Positions 35,491 through 44,450 of a DNA stretch of 64,000 bases are shown piece after piece. Made by a program: the position numbers and the translations under genes. Under the pieces are notes generated by a model. That model was not told the DNA's origin. It made no database searches and was given only the letters and a program-made list of their open reading frames with translations. Source of the stretch: Polyangia bacterium (GTDB lineage: Bacteria; Myxococcota_A; Polyangia; Nannocystales; Nannocystaceae); NCBI GenBank assembly GCA_030429545.1, contig JAUIFF010000002.1:248001-312000 (forward strand). Reading direction: 5' to 3'. Position 1 is the first letter of the stretch; each line of letters begins with the position of its first letter.

Positions 35491-37140
35491 CTAGGAGCGC
35501 GGCGCCAGTAGGCTTGGGCGGTAGTCCGCGGGCGCCTGAAAACCGAGGAGCTCGAGGCAGGTCGCGGCAATATGGGTCAGTCCCGCGTCGGCAGGCGGGC
35601 GCAGGGTTGGGCCGCCGGCAGGCAGGCGTGGGTCGTAGATCGAAAATGGCACCCGGTTGAGGCTGTGGCTGGTCCGCACTTGGTAGCTACCGTCGCGCTT
35701 GCGGTCGAACATTTGGTCGGCGTTGCCGTGGTCGGCCGTCACCAGCAAGATGCCGCGACGGCGTTTGACGTCGGCGACCAGCCGGCGCAGGCAAATGTCG
35801 ACCGCCTCGACCGCGACAATCGAGGCCGCGAGATCACCTGTGTGTCCGACCATGTCCCCGTTGGCGTAGTTGAGACGAATCAGGTCCGGGGCATGATCGG
35901 GGCCCTGGCGGTCGAGCGTGTCGACGAGCAGGTCGGTGACTTCCGTCGCCCGCATCCACGGGCGTTGCGGCAGCGGGCGGGTGTCCGAGGGCACTTCGAG
36001 GTAGGTCTCGAGTTCCGGGGCAAACGGGGCGCTGCGATTGCCGTTAAAAAAATAGGTCACGTGGCCGAACTTGAAGGTCTCACTGAGCGCGAGTTGGCGA
36101 CGCCCCTGGCGGGCTAGTAGCTCACCAAAGCTGCGTTCGATCTGCGGCGGGTCGACGAGAAATTGCTTGGGTAGCCCGAGATCGCCGTCGTACTGCATCA
36201 TCCCGGCAAACAACACGTCGGGGCAGCGCCCGCGGTCAAACGCGGTAAAGCTTTCATCCTCGGCAAACGCCCGCGAAATTTCGATGGCCCGATCGCCGCG
36301 AAAGTTAAACAGAATGACCGCCGCTCCATCGTTGATCGGGCCACAGGCCTCACCGGAGGTTGCATCTGCAATGACAAAGCCCGGGAGGTACTGATCGCCC
36401 TCGCCGGTTTCGTCGTACAGGGTTTGGACAGCCTCGGCGGCCGAGGCAAACATGCGGCCCTTGCCGTGGACATGCAGCGACCAGCCCCGGGCAACCATGT
36501 CCCAGTCGGCCTCGTAGCGGTCCATGGTGATGTGCATGCGGCCACCCCCGCTGGCGATGCGCGCATCAATCCCCTGACTTTGCAGCTTGGCCAGGACCCG
36601 CTCGAGTTGTTCGATGTACACCAGGGCACTGCGTGCAGGCACGTCACGCCCATCTAAAAGTGTGTGTACACGTATTTTTTGGCAGCCCGCCCGGGCCGCG
36701 CGATCGAGCATCGCCACCAGGTGGTCGATATGGCTGTGGACGTTGCCGTCGCTGAGCAGGCCCAAAAAGTGCAACGCTTGGCCGGAGCGCTGGACCTGGG
36801 CGATCGCTTGCTGCCACACCGCGCCCTCAAACAGCGACCCCGAGGCGATCGCATTGGCGACGAGTTTGGCCCCCTGGTTGATCAGGCGCCCGGCACCGAT
36901 CGCGTTGTGTCCGACTTCGCTGTTCCCCATGTCGCCGTCGCTCGGCATGCCGACAGCGGTGCCGTGGGCCAGCAGGCTGGTTGCCGAGGGCAGCCCCCGC
37001 AACCAGTCGAGGGTTGGGGTTTTGGCCTGGGCAACCGCGTCACCGTGGCCGCCGTCGCCGAGCCCAACTCCGTCCATGATCACGAGATAAAGCGGGCCCT
37101 CGGGCGCGCAAAACGAGGGGTGTGCAAGCAGTTCGGACAT
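35491..37140 (-). CDS. gpmI: 2,3-bisphosphoglycerate-independent phosphoglycerate mutase
   Basis: A protein of about 549 aa. It interconverts 3- and 2-phosphoglycerate in glycolysis and gluconeogenesis through a phosphoserine. The catalytic Ser lies in DGDMGNSEVGHNAIG. Metal-binding motifs include MDGVGLGDGG near the start, RDVPARSALVYIEQLER, YANGDMVGHTGD and TADHGNADQM. The full alkaline-phosphatase-type core and insert domain are present. The ATG at 37140 shares a base with the upstream gene's stop (TGATG), which decides the start over a frame opening at 37152. Confidence 0.96.
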   Translation of the reverse strand: MSELLAHPSFCAPEGPLYLVIMDGVGLGDGGHGDAVAQAKTPTLDWLRGLPSATSLLAHGTAVGMPSDGDMGNSEVGHNAIGAGRLINQGAKLVANAIASGSLFEGAVWQQAIAQVQRSGQALHFLGLLSDGNVHSHIDHLVAMLDRAARAGCQKIRVHTLLDGRDVPARSALVYIEQLERVLAKLQSQGIDARIASGGGRMHITMDRYEADWDMVARGWSLHVHGKGRMFASAAEAVQTLYDETGEGDQYLPGFVIADATSGEACGPINDGAAVILFNFRGDRAIEISRAFAEDESFTAFDRGRCPDVLFAGMMQYDGDLGLPKQFLVDPPQIERSFGELLARQGRRQLALSETFKFGHVTYFFNGNRSAPFAPELETYLEVPSDTRPLPQRPWMRATEVTDLLVDTLDRQGPDHAPDLIRLNYANGDMVGHTGDLAASIVAVEAVDICLRRLVADVKRRRGILLVTADHGNADQMFDRKRDGSYQVRTSHSLNRVPFSIYDPRLPAGGPTLRPPADAGLTHIAATCLELLGFQAPADYRPSLLAPRS

Positions 37141-37883
37141 CAAAAAAACCACACTTGATAGGCGAGGTGGATATCGAGGTGCATGTCAAACACAGCCGAG
37201 TCGGGCGTGGCATCGGCCGGCGCCTGGAGGTCGGACACCACCCGCTGGTTGGACCAGATCTTGTGGTAGTTGACCCCGAGGCTGAGGCCTTGGTTGCGGA
37301 CGATGGGAATCGCAATCGATGCATCTGCACGCAATGTGGGCTCATAGCCAACGACCTGCTGGTCGGTTCGCGGGTCGGGGCCGGTGGGGCGGCGAAACTG
37401 CGAAACAGCTAGCCCGCCCCCACCCCCGACCTGGATAAACACCGGCCCGGCGGGGATCTGAAAAGATGGCCCAAACGTCAGGTCGGTGTGGGCGAGGATC
37501 GCCCAGCGGGTGACCGTGCCGACTTGCCCGGACGACGGGTCGACACCGGTGAAGCTCGCGCGCGAGGGAAACCGCGTGTGCCCGGCCTGGAACTCAAACC
37601 CAAATCGCATCGGTCCGAGCGGCAGAGCGTGGTAGCGAAGATCGAGGCCAAAGCCAAACCCCAGCGGAGGTTGGACAAACGCGGCACCGGAGCTCAGCAA
37701 GATGCCCATGCGGGCATTGGCCGCAACACTCCAAATCCGGCTGTCGAGCGGTTCGGCGAGGACCGTGTTTTGACGGCCGCGAACCGACGTCGATGTCGGC
37801 GGGAGGGCGAGCGTACTCGCCACAAGCAGGGAGTTCAGCAGCACCCGCGGACCATAGCCGGACTTGTGGGCATCGACAACCAC
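37140..37883 (-). CDS. Exported beta-barrel-type hypothetical protein
   Basis: A protein of about 247 aa. The N-terminal hydrophobic segment VLLNSLLVASTLALP looks like a signal peptide. The rest alternates polar and hydrophobic residues with Gly and aromatic residues (LGFGFGLDLRYHALPLGPMRFGFEFQ, SIAIPIVRNQGLSLGVNY) and ends in HLAYQVWFF, a C-terminal aromatic typical of outer-membrane barrels. The longer frame would run into the divergent methyltransferase gene, so GTG 37883 was chosen. It is translationally coupled to gpmI, which is curious as the two functions have no known link. Confidence 0.6.
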   Translation of the reverse strand: MVVDAHKSGYGPRVLLNSLLVASTLALPPTSTSVRGRQNTVLAEPLDSRIWSVAANARMGILLSSGAAFVQPPLGFGFGLDLRYHALPLGPMRFGFEFQAGHTRFPSRASFTGVDPSSGQVGTVTRWAILAHTDLTFGPSFQIPAGPVFIQVGGGGGLAVSQFRRPTGPDPRTDQQVVGYEPTLRADASIAIPIVRNQGLSLGVNYHKIWSNQRVVSDLQAPADATPDSAVFDMHLDIHLAYQVWFF

Positions 37884-37992
37884 AGCGGAGGGCTCCGGCG
37901 TTCCGGGAAACCTGGGATATACAATCGATTGGCGGTGCGCGTTGACAACCGCTGTGAGTTTGGCAAATAACGGCGGAGTGCAGGTTCGCATC

Positions 37993-39192
37993 ATGTTGCG
38001 CCGCGACGCCGGCAACTGGAGCCCCAAGGACGGACCGTGGATTCGCAAGCGCCAGGTCGCCCGACGGTTTGGCCCCGAGCTTGTCGACGCGCCGGTCGAG
38101 GTTGTCGATGCCAAGGATCGGGTGATCGGCTGGGGGCTGTACTCGCCGGCCTCGGATATCGCGGTACGGATGATCGCCTTTGCCGGTGATGGCCGCCGGC
38201 CTCCGCCGCCTGACTGGCTCGAACGCAACCTTGCGCAGGCACTCGAGGCCCGGGCCGCGCTCAACTTTCGGGGCAGCAAAACCTCCGGGTTTCGTGAGGT
38301 CAACAGTGAGGGTGACCAACTCCCCGGCCTGGTGGTCGATCGCTACGGCGACGACCGGGTGGTGTTGGTGACGACGGCCGCCATGGCAGCACTGCAGGAC
38401 CGAATTGTGGCCTGGCTGCGACCGCGAACCGAGGGCCGTTTGTTTGTGCATACACCGAAGGTGGCGGCCGAGCGCGAGGACTTTGTCGCCCGCCCGGTTG
38501 TCCCGGCGCAGGCCGAGGTCGAGTTGGCCTTTACCGAAGAAAATGTGCTGATACATGCACCCCCGCCACCGGCACAGAAGACCGGAGCGTTTTTTGACCA
38601 ACGCGAAAACCACGTGCGGATCGCGGAGTTTGCCCATCGGCTAGGCGGCCCGGTGCTCGACATCGGCTGCCATCTCGGTGGATTTGCCCTGCATGCAGCG
38701 GTGCGTGGCTGCGCGGCTGTGGGTGTTGACCAGAGCCAACGCGCCCTGGGGTTTGCCCGGCAAAACGCTGAGCGCAACGGGGTTGGGGCGCGGCTCAAAC
38801 TGATCGCCGGCGATCTGTTTCGGCCCAGGAATTGGCTGCCATCACTGCAGGAGCTGGCAAGCGAGTTTCACGGGCCGTACGCGGCCGTCATTGTCGATCC
38901 CCCGGCGGTTGCAAAAACTCGCCGCGATGTCTCGCGCGCCCGCACAGCCCTGGCCAAGGTCGTCGGCCAACTCGCGGGGCAGGTGAAGCCGGGTGGATTG
39001 TTGGTGGTTTGCAGTTGCTCGCATCACCTCGACCGTGGGCAGCTCGACCGCCTGATGTTGATGGCGCTCGGCGGCCACAGCTGGCCACGTGTGATGTCCC
39101 TTGGAGCAGGACCTGACCACCCTGTTACCCCCGGGCATGTCCAGGGTGAGTATCTACGGGTCAACGTTTACCAGCGTCGAGTATCGCGGTAG
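37993..39192 (+). CDS. RlmI-like 23S rRNA (cytosine-C5)-methyltransferase
   Basis: A protein of about 399 aa. The N-terminal ~75 residues look like a PUA RNA-binding domain (GPWIRKRQVARRFGPELVD). The middle has the RlmI signature TGAFFDQRENHVRI. The C-terminal Rossmann fold binds S-adenosylmethionine (VLDIGCHLGGFALHAA) and carries AAVIVDPPAVAKTRRDV and VVCSCSHHL, the last with the catalytic Cys. RlmI makes m5C1962 in E. coli 23S rRNA; the exact site here is inferred. ATG 37993 with AGG upstream was chosen; GTG 37978 is possible. Confidence 0.85.
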   Translation: MLRRDAGNWSPKDGPWIRKRQVARRFGPELVDAPVEVVDAKDRVIGWGLYSPASDIAVRMIAFAGDGRRPPPPDWLERNLAQALEARAALNFRGSKTSGFREVNSEGDQLPGLVVDRYGDDRVVLVTTAAMAALQDRIVAWLRPRTEGRLFVHTPKVAAEREDFVARPVVPAQAEVELAFTEENVLIHAPPPPAQKTGAFFDQRENHVRIAEFAHRLGGPVLDIGCHLGGFALHAAVRGCAAVGVDQSQRALGFARQNAERNGVGARLKLIAGDLFRPRNWLPSLQELASEFHGPYAAVIVDPPAVAKTRRDVSRARTALAKVVGQLAGQVKPGGLLVVCSCSHHLDRGQLDRLMLMALGGHSWPRVMSLGAGPDHPVTPGHVQGEYLRVNVYQRRVSR

Positions 39193-39240
39193 CATGCTGG
39201 TCACTTTGTAAATACACAAAGATCGGGCGACAACACGTGG

Positions 39241-39504
39241 TCAGCCGGTCGCCGATGTTTGGTGCTGCGGGTGCTCGATCAACAGCAGTTGGTAGACACT
39301 GTTTTCAGTCTCGACGTAGAGACTTTCCTGGCTCGAAGCCAACACCCGGCGGACCGTGGTGGTGACCATGCGTCGGCCATTTGGATCGCGGAAGATCACC
39401 ATGCCGCGACCCACGGTCGGCCACGAGATCAAAAATCCCTGGTACGCCTTGCCGACCGTCTGCTGCATCGGTGCCTCGGGCGAGGTCCGGATTTTGGTGG
39501 CCAT
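39241..39504 (-). CDS. Small hypothetical protein
   Basis: An 87-aa soluble protein, not recognised. It reads TKIRTSPEAPMQQTVGKAYQ at the start and GMVIFRDPNGRRMVTTTVRRV in the middle, suggestive of a small beta barrel. A regulatory or accessory role is possible. ATG 39504 was preferred to GTG 39516. It stands alone, 178 bp downstream of the Bat operon end and on the same strand. Confidence 0.55.
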   Translation of the reverse strand: MATKIRTSPEAPMQQTVGKAYQGFLISWPTVGRGMVIFRDPNGRRMVTTTVRRVLASSQESLYVETENSVYQLLLIEHPQHQTSATG

Positions 39505-39681
39505 GACCGCGATCACTACCCTGTCAGGGTATCGCCCCCGAACACTGCTCGCTACCTCAATCAGCAGGCGTTGTGTGCGGCAAGTACAATTGGACCTGTC
39601 CCGAGCTACAGGGCGATGGCGTCACCGGACGGCCGGATTGGGGCGCATTGGTATAGGCAAACTGCTGCACAGTTCGGTGTG

Positions 39682-40554
39682 CTAGGTCGCGTCGCCAGCT
39701 TGCTGCATCTGGGCGCGTTGGCGGCGACGGGCACCGTGGAGTTCGCCGAGTACCGACTCGGGCACCCACCCTCCGAGCCCGCCGGTTAACCGGATTTGGC
39801 ACCAGCCGTGGGCCCGCTCGACAATCCGCACCTGGCTCCCTCCTTGGACGGAAAACAGCTGCTTGCGATGTTGACCCGGAGCTTCGCGGACGTGGGCCTG
39901 TGAAGGGAGCACGATCGCCACTGGGCTGGTTTGGTCGGCCCGCAGTGAAAGTCCATGCAGTGCCCCGACTGCAACAAAGATGACCAATAGGACAGCAACT
40001 AGACTGCCCGTGACGCTGGTGAATCCACGTACCTGCTCTTTTCGCCAGCTTCTAAAACCCCAGATAAAAAACGCGAGCCACCCGGAGACGAGGGCGACGA
40101 TACCCACACTCGGTGCCCGGACTGCGGTGAGTACAAGGTCCCACCAGGTTTCGGGGGGGTTTATTTGGGTACCGGCGGCAGCGGCAGCGGTTTCGATGCG
40201 CGAGCGCACGATGCCGAGGTTGCGCCGGGCGGCTTCGGCGATCTCGGCACTCGGTACGGCCTCGGGCTGTAGGGCGCGGCGCAGGTGGTAGGTCGCCCGA
40301 CCGTTGTCACCGAGGTGTGCGTAGGCCGTCCCTAGGTTGTACGACAGTTGGGCACTCCGGCCTGGAAGTAAATCGAGTGCGCGCTCGAGGTCATTGGCGG
40401 CCTGTTGCCAGTCACTCCGGGTCGCTGCCGCGGTCGCGCGCTTGTGCTGTTCATCGACCACATCCGCCTGTGCGGGGGCGATGTACAGCCAACAAAGGGC
40501 AAAGCTGAGAGCGATCTTTATATATGCCCTTTGGGACATGTTTGTGCGTGGCAT
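39682..40554 (-). CDS. BatE-like TPR and SH3-domain membrane protein
   Basis: A protein of about 290 aa. A signal peptide (FALCWLYIAPAQA) is followed by a TPR pair (QAANDLERALDLLPGRSAQLSYNLGTAYAHLGDNGRA style). Two membrane helices come next (IVALVSGWLAFFIWGF, LVAVLLVIFVAVGALHG). A bacterial SH3 domain ends the protein (AHVREAPGQHRKQLFSVQGGSQVRIVE). This matches BatE/SH3 genes at the end of Bat operons. It is coupled to batD by overlapping stop and start codons (TGATG). It is the last gene of an eight-gene operon. Confidence 0.78.
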   Translation of the reverse strand: MPRTNMSQRAYIKIALSFALCWLYIAPAQADVVDEQHKRATAAATRSDWQQAANDLERALDLLPGRSAQLSYNLGTAYAHLGDNGRATYHLRRALQPEAVPSAEIAEAARRNLGIVRSRIETAAAAAGTQINPPETWWDLVLTAVRAPSVGIVALVSGWLAFFIWGFRSWRKEQVRGFTSVTGSLVAVLLVIFVAVGALHGLSLRADQTSPVAIVLPSQAHVREAPGQHRKQLFSVQGGSQVRIVERAHGWCQIRLTGGLGGWVPESVLGELHGARRRQRAQMQQAGDAT

Positions 40555-42404
40555 CACCGGCCCCCCTGGGTCAGCGATGACTTGCCCGCGAGTTGTTGCG
40601 CGCGCTCAAGAACTCGCGTGCGATCGGCAGCAGCGTTGCTAGAAACGGCACCAAACCGCGCCGCATCACACAGGTCGAGGAGCTCGCCAAGGGTGTTGAG
40701 GTCGTCCGCAGCCACACCCCGGCGCTCGAGCAACGCCAGTAGCTCACGGCGCGGGAGGCCCGAACCCTCGGGCCCGGCGCGGTCGACAGCAAGCGACTGC
40801 AACAGCTTGGCAATACTCGCGTAAAATCCCTCTCCGGTGGTCACCGAATCCTGTGCATGTGCAAGAAGCTCACGGTGACGAGCAGCACGTGCCGCCCGCG
40901 AGCGCGTCTGTTCGTCCGGTCCTAATCGACGCCAAAGCACCCGCCCGAAGACCGTCGCCACGAACGCGAGGGGCACCCCGAGCATCCCGTACTTCCAACG
41001 ATCGGCGGTTAACAGGCGGCGTGATTTCTCAACCCGCTCGACCGTTGCAGACGTGTGGAAGTCGGCCAGCAGCCCATCGGCATCATCACCTGCGCCCTCC
41101 GGGTCGGTCGGCGTGGAGGGTGCGTCCTCGGGCGCTTGTTTGGCCGGGGGAGGGGTTCCGGTGACGGTAATTTTGATCGGTTTGGTCGACCGCCGTTCGT
41201 ACTTGCCCTTGACCGGGTGAAAGAAGTCGAGTGTGTGGGGCGGGATGGTCAGTTCGCCGGCCTGTTCGGGGATCAGCAAAAACTCGTAGGTCTTGGTGCC
41301 CCCAATTTTTAGGCTGCGAAGCGGCGTGGTCTCAGATTTCGGGTCGTAGCGGCGCAGGCCCTCGAGGTCGGGCCAGGGGCCGGGGTCGAGCACAGCGATG
41401 TTGCCCGAGCCTGAGATCGTCACCGTGAGTGTGAGTGGCTCGCCACCCTTGACCTCGGTGCGATCGACTTCTGCCTTAATGCCGTAGCTGCCGACGTTGT
41501 TGGCCGAAAACCCGGGGGGTTGCCCCTGTGCAGGCAGTGGTTTGACATGCAGCTCGAGGGCTTGGCCACTGATCCGCCGCAGCCGGCGAACCTGCCCAAA
41601 AATACCTGCACGTACACCGATGTCAGCCTGGGGCGAGGAGATCGTCAGGTTGCCGGCTTTTTGCGGAAACAGGGCCCGCTTGAGCACGGTGTGGACGGTG
41701 TAGGGGGAGCCCTCGACCATTTCGCTGCGCTGGCGTGCGGTTGGTAGGTCCTCGGTCCAAAAGTCCTGAAAGCCAGGTAGCGATGGCAGCGTGAGGTCGA
41801 GCTGTCGCCGCGAACGTTCGTAAACTTCGATTGTGTAGGTGACTTGCTCGCCGACGTAGGGCTCCGGATTGTCGACCCGGATCCACATGAAGACCTCGCC
41901 GTTGGCTTTGCTCGGACCACCCTGGGTCGGTTTGACGGGCTCCTCCGACACGGCTTCGCCGACTACGTCGAGCACCAACAGGGGCGAGGCCTTGACCACT
42001 TTGCCGCCCACATTGATCGACACCGGGAGCTTGAACGAACCTGGCTTACTGGGCAGGAGGTAGTAGGTGTAACTCGCGGTGACCCGGCTGGTAACCTGGC
42101 CGTTGACCCAGCTGTGGCTGCTGCCCTGGCGGGTGGAAGGACCGCGAAATGAGATGCCCATGCCGGCGAAGTCGGGGAGGCTCGGCTCGGGCAGGTTGCT
42201 GGCTCCGCGGCCTTCGTTGGCAACTTCGACGATCAGGCGCACGCCCTCGCCGATTTGAACCTTGTGTTGGTCGAGGTGGGCGGTAATCGAAACGCCGTCG
42301 GCCCGGGCCACCTGGGTCACGCCCAAGATCGATGTGCATACAGCGACCGAGACACCGGTCAAAAACCGACGTCGTCTGAGTTGTGACGTTCGCGGGCGTG
42401 CCAT
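40554..42404 (-). CDS. BatD-like (oxygen tolerance) envelope protein
   Basis: A protein of about 616 aa. An Arg-rich export signal (RRRRFLTGVSVAVCTS) precedes repeated beta domains: ITAHLDQHKVQIGEGVRLIV, EPYVGEQVTYTIEVYERS and TEVKGGEPLTLTVTISGSG. A membrane helix near residue 440-480 and a helical C-terminal tail follow. This is the BatD layout; Bat proteins form a periplasmic complex with unclear substrates and are linked to stress or oxygen tolerance. Its ATG lies 5 bp after the BatC-like stop. Confidence 0.85.
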   Translation of the reverse strand: MARPRTSQLRRRRFLTGVSVAVCTSILGVTQVARADGVSITAHLDQHKVQIGEGVRLIVEVANEGRGASNLPEPSLPDFAGMGISFRGPSTRQGSSHSWVNGQVTSRVTASYTYYLLPSKPGSFKLPVSINVGGKVVKASPLLVLDVVGEAVSEEPVKPTQGGPSKANGEVFMWIRVDNPEPYVGEQVTYTIEVYERSRRQLDLTLPSLPGFQDFWTEDLPTARQRSEMVEGSPYTVHTVLKRALFPQKAGNLTISSPQADIGVRAGIFGQVRRLRRISGQALELHVKPLPAQGQPPGFSANNVGSYGIKAEVDRTEVKGGEPLTLTVTISGSGNIAVLDPGPWPDLEGLRRYDPKSETTPLRSLKIGGTKTYEFLLIPEQAGELTIPPHTLDFFHPVKGKYERRSTKPIKITVTGTPPPAKQAPEDAPSTPTDPEGAGDDADGLLADFHTSATVERVEKSRRLLTADRWKYGMLGVPLAFVATVFGRVLWRRLGPDEQTRSRAARAARHRELLAHAQDSVTTGEGFYASIAKLLQSLAVDRAGPEGSGLPRRELLALLERRGVAADDLNTLGELLDLCDAARFGAVSSNAAADRTRVLERAQQLAGKSSLTQGGR

Positions 42405-42408
42405 CGAT

Positions 42409-43272
42409 TTACCAATCCTTTGCCACCGGCCGGCGCATGACACCCATCGGGCGCCCGAGGTCGAAGTTGTCCTCCTCGTCGAGCTGCTCTAGGGCCTTGT
42501 CGAGGTCCGCCTGTTCGACGGGTTGCGGTTGCGGCTGGTCCTGCTGCTGCTGGTCTTGCTGCTGCTGGTCCTGCTGCTGCTGGTCCTGCTGCTCTTGATC
42601 TTTTTGATCTTGCTGCTCTTGGTCCTGCTGCTCTTGATCCTTCTGGTCCTGCTGCTCTTGGTCTTTCTGGTCCTGCTGCTCTTGGTCTTTTTGGTCCTGG
42701 TTTTCCTGGTCCTGGTTTTCCTGGTCTTGGTTTTCCTGGTCTTGGTTTTCCTGGTCCTGGTTTTCCTGGTCTTGGTTTTCCTGGTCTTGGTTTTCCTGGT
42801 CCTGGTTTTCCTGGTCCTCGTTTTTCTCCTGCTCTTCCTCTTGTTGGCGTTTGCGCTCGAGGGCGAGCTCCAGGTTCCACTTGGCGTTTCGGTGCTCTGG
42901 TTGGTCTTTGAGACAGGCTGTGTAGTGTTGGATCGCTCCGTCCCAGGCCTCGGCGTCGAAGTCGAGGTTGCCGAGTTGGTATTCGGCGCTGGCCCGGACT
43001 TCGGCGTTGTCAGACTCGGTGCCGTGCTCAAACGCTTTACGGGCGCCTTCGCGATCCTCCTGGGCCAGGAGGACAAGCCCCCGGTTAAAGTGCAACTCCG
43101 GGCGTTCGCCGAGGGTTTGCTCAGCCGCCTCGTAGTGCTCCATCGCCTGGTCGTAGTCGCCGCTTTTGTAGGCCTCGTTGCCGCGGTCGATGTCGCCGTT
43201 GGTCGCGGCCAGGGCTGTTGCCAACCAGCCGGTTGCCAGCACAGCGAGCATTGATTTTGGTAGTGCGATCAT
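42409..43272 (-). CDS. BatC-like TPR protein with a Gln/Asp/Glu-rich tract
   Basis: A protein of about 287 aa. Signal peptide (MLAVLATGWLATALAA), then TPR motifs (NEAYKSGDYDQAMEHYEAAE, RPELHFNRGLVLLAQEDREG), then ~100 residues made almost only of Gln, Asp, Glu, Asn and Lys, largely a repeating DQENQ / DQKDQEQ unit, then a short end. The low-complexity tract is encoded by 15-18-bp near repeats (42525-42830) and is prone to length change. BatC normally contacts BatB. The ATG overlaps the batB stop by 4 bp. Confidence 0.8.
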   Translation of the reverse strand: MIALPKSMLAVLATGWLATALAATNGDIDRGNEAYKSGDYDQAMEHYEAAEQTLGERPELHFNRGLVLLAQEDREGARKAFEHGTESDNAEVRASAEYQLGNLDFDAEAWDGAIQHYTACLKDQPEHRNAKWNLELALERKRQQEEEQEKNEDQENQDQENQDQENQDQENQDQENQDQENQDQENQDQENQDQKDQEQQDQKDQEQQDQKDQEQQDQEQQDQKDQEQQDQQQQDQQQQDQQQQDQPQPQPVEQADLDKALEQLDEEDNFDLGRPMGVMRRPVAKDW

Positions 43273-44450
43273 GATCGCCTCCGGCGTTCGCCCAGGGTAA
43301 GACTGACACAAACAAACAACAGGGCAGGGAGCACGACAAACGGAAAGCCCTCGTCGCGGTGGATTTCGACCGTGTCCTCGCGTTGGGCCCGGCTGAGTTC
43401 AGCCAGCCACCCGGTGACCTCATCGAGCCCGAAGTTTTCGGCATCGGCGTGGAGGTACGAACCACCTGTCTTTTTAGACAAATCTTGGAGAAGGGCCTCG
43501 TCGACCCGGGTCATAATAAAATTGCCCTGCTCGTCCTTTTGGTACCCGTCGGGTTGGCCGTCTTCGTCGAACCGTTGGATCGGTTCGCCGGAGGTCGAGC
43601 CGATGCCAAAGGTGTAGATCCGAATGCCCAACTCGACGGCCTCGTCGGCGGCTTCGAGCGGCTTCGAGGTCGTGTCCTCGCCATCGGTCATGACGATGAT
43701 GACCTGGTCGGCCTCGCCCGTGATGATCGGTTTGTCGGCGATTTCCTGCTCGGGGTCCTGTGGTCCCGACCCCTCGGAGCGGGCGTCCTTGAGGTATTTG
43801 ATGGCCAGTTGGAGGGCCCGGCCAATGGCGGTGCCGCCCGGTTGTTCGGTGCGCGGATCAGCTTTTTGCAGATACAACTTAAGCAGCCGCATGTCGCGGC
43901 TCACCGGCAGGCCACGGGCGAGGCCGGCAAACACCACCAGGCCAACCCGGTCGCCGCGACGCTGGGCGCTGTCTAAAAATCGTGAGAGCTCGGCCTCTAA
44001 CCGTTCGCTGCGGGATGGGTAGACATCCTTGGCCAGCATCGACTTTGAGTAGTCGACCACCAACACGATATCGAGGCCGCTGGCCGGGACGATTTCTGCC
44101 CGGCCGCCGTATTGCAGGCGCATCAGGCCGAGCACCATGCAAAGGCTCGCCAACACCGTGACGATCGCAATCGTCAGGCGATTGCCGCGGTTGACACTGC
44201 TGCACAGCTTGGCCACCAACTCGGGGTTGCCGAGTGAGGCCAGGGCTTGCTCCCGGCGCCGGGCGGCCCAAACATAGGCGCCGGCGACCAGTGGGACCAA
44301 CAGCAGCAGCCACACCAGGTCGCCACGGGCAGGCACGAGGCCCTCGAGTACGCTCAGGGTCACTGCCTCGGCGCCAGAACCCGCAGCTGGGTCGACGGTT
44401 GGTGCAGGTGCAACTAGTGTGGTGAGGAGGTTTGTCGCCGCTAGCATCAT
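43269..44450 (-). CDS. BatB-like von Willebrand factor A membrane protein
   Basis: A 393-aa protein. One N-terminal membrane helix (LVWLLLLVPLVAGAYVWAA), a second near residue 65, then a VWA domain with a MIDAS site: DYSKS (DxSxS), GGTAIG threonine and the MTDGED aspartate. A last helix (VLPALLFVCVSLTLG) ends it. BatA/BatB VWA domains face the periplasm and bind a metal and a partner protein. Two ATG codons lie at 44450 and 44447; both keep overlap with the BatA stop. A GGAGGT site precedes the start. Confidence 0.88.
   Translation of the reverse strand: MMLAATNLLTTLVAPAPTVDPAAGSGAEAVTLSVLEGLVPARGDLVWLLLLVPLVAGAYVWAARRREQALASLGNPELVAKLCSSVNRGNRLTIAIVTVLASLCMVLGLMRLQYGGRAEIVPASGLDIVLVVDYSKSMLAKDVYPSRSERLEAELSRFLDSAQRRGDRVGLVVFAGLARGLPVSRDMRLLKLYLQKADPRTEQPGGTAIGRALQLAIKYLKDARSEGSGPQDPEQEIADKPIITGEADQVIIVMTDGEDTTSKPLEAADEAVELGIRIYTFGIGSTSGEPIQRFDEDGQPDGYQKDEQGNFIMTRVDEALLQDLSKKTGGSYLHADAENFGLDEVTGWLAELSRAQREDTVEIHRDEGFPFVVLPALLFVCVSLTLGERRRRS

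Noticed and set aside
42523..43254. A Leu/Val-rich plus-strand frame opposite the BatC-like gene
   Set aside because: It is the antisense shadow of the Gln-rich repeat tract; no ribosome site and no family match.
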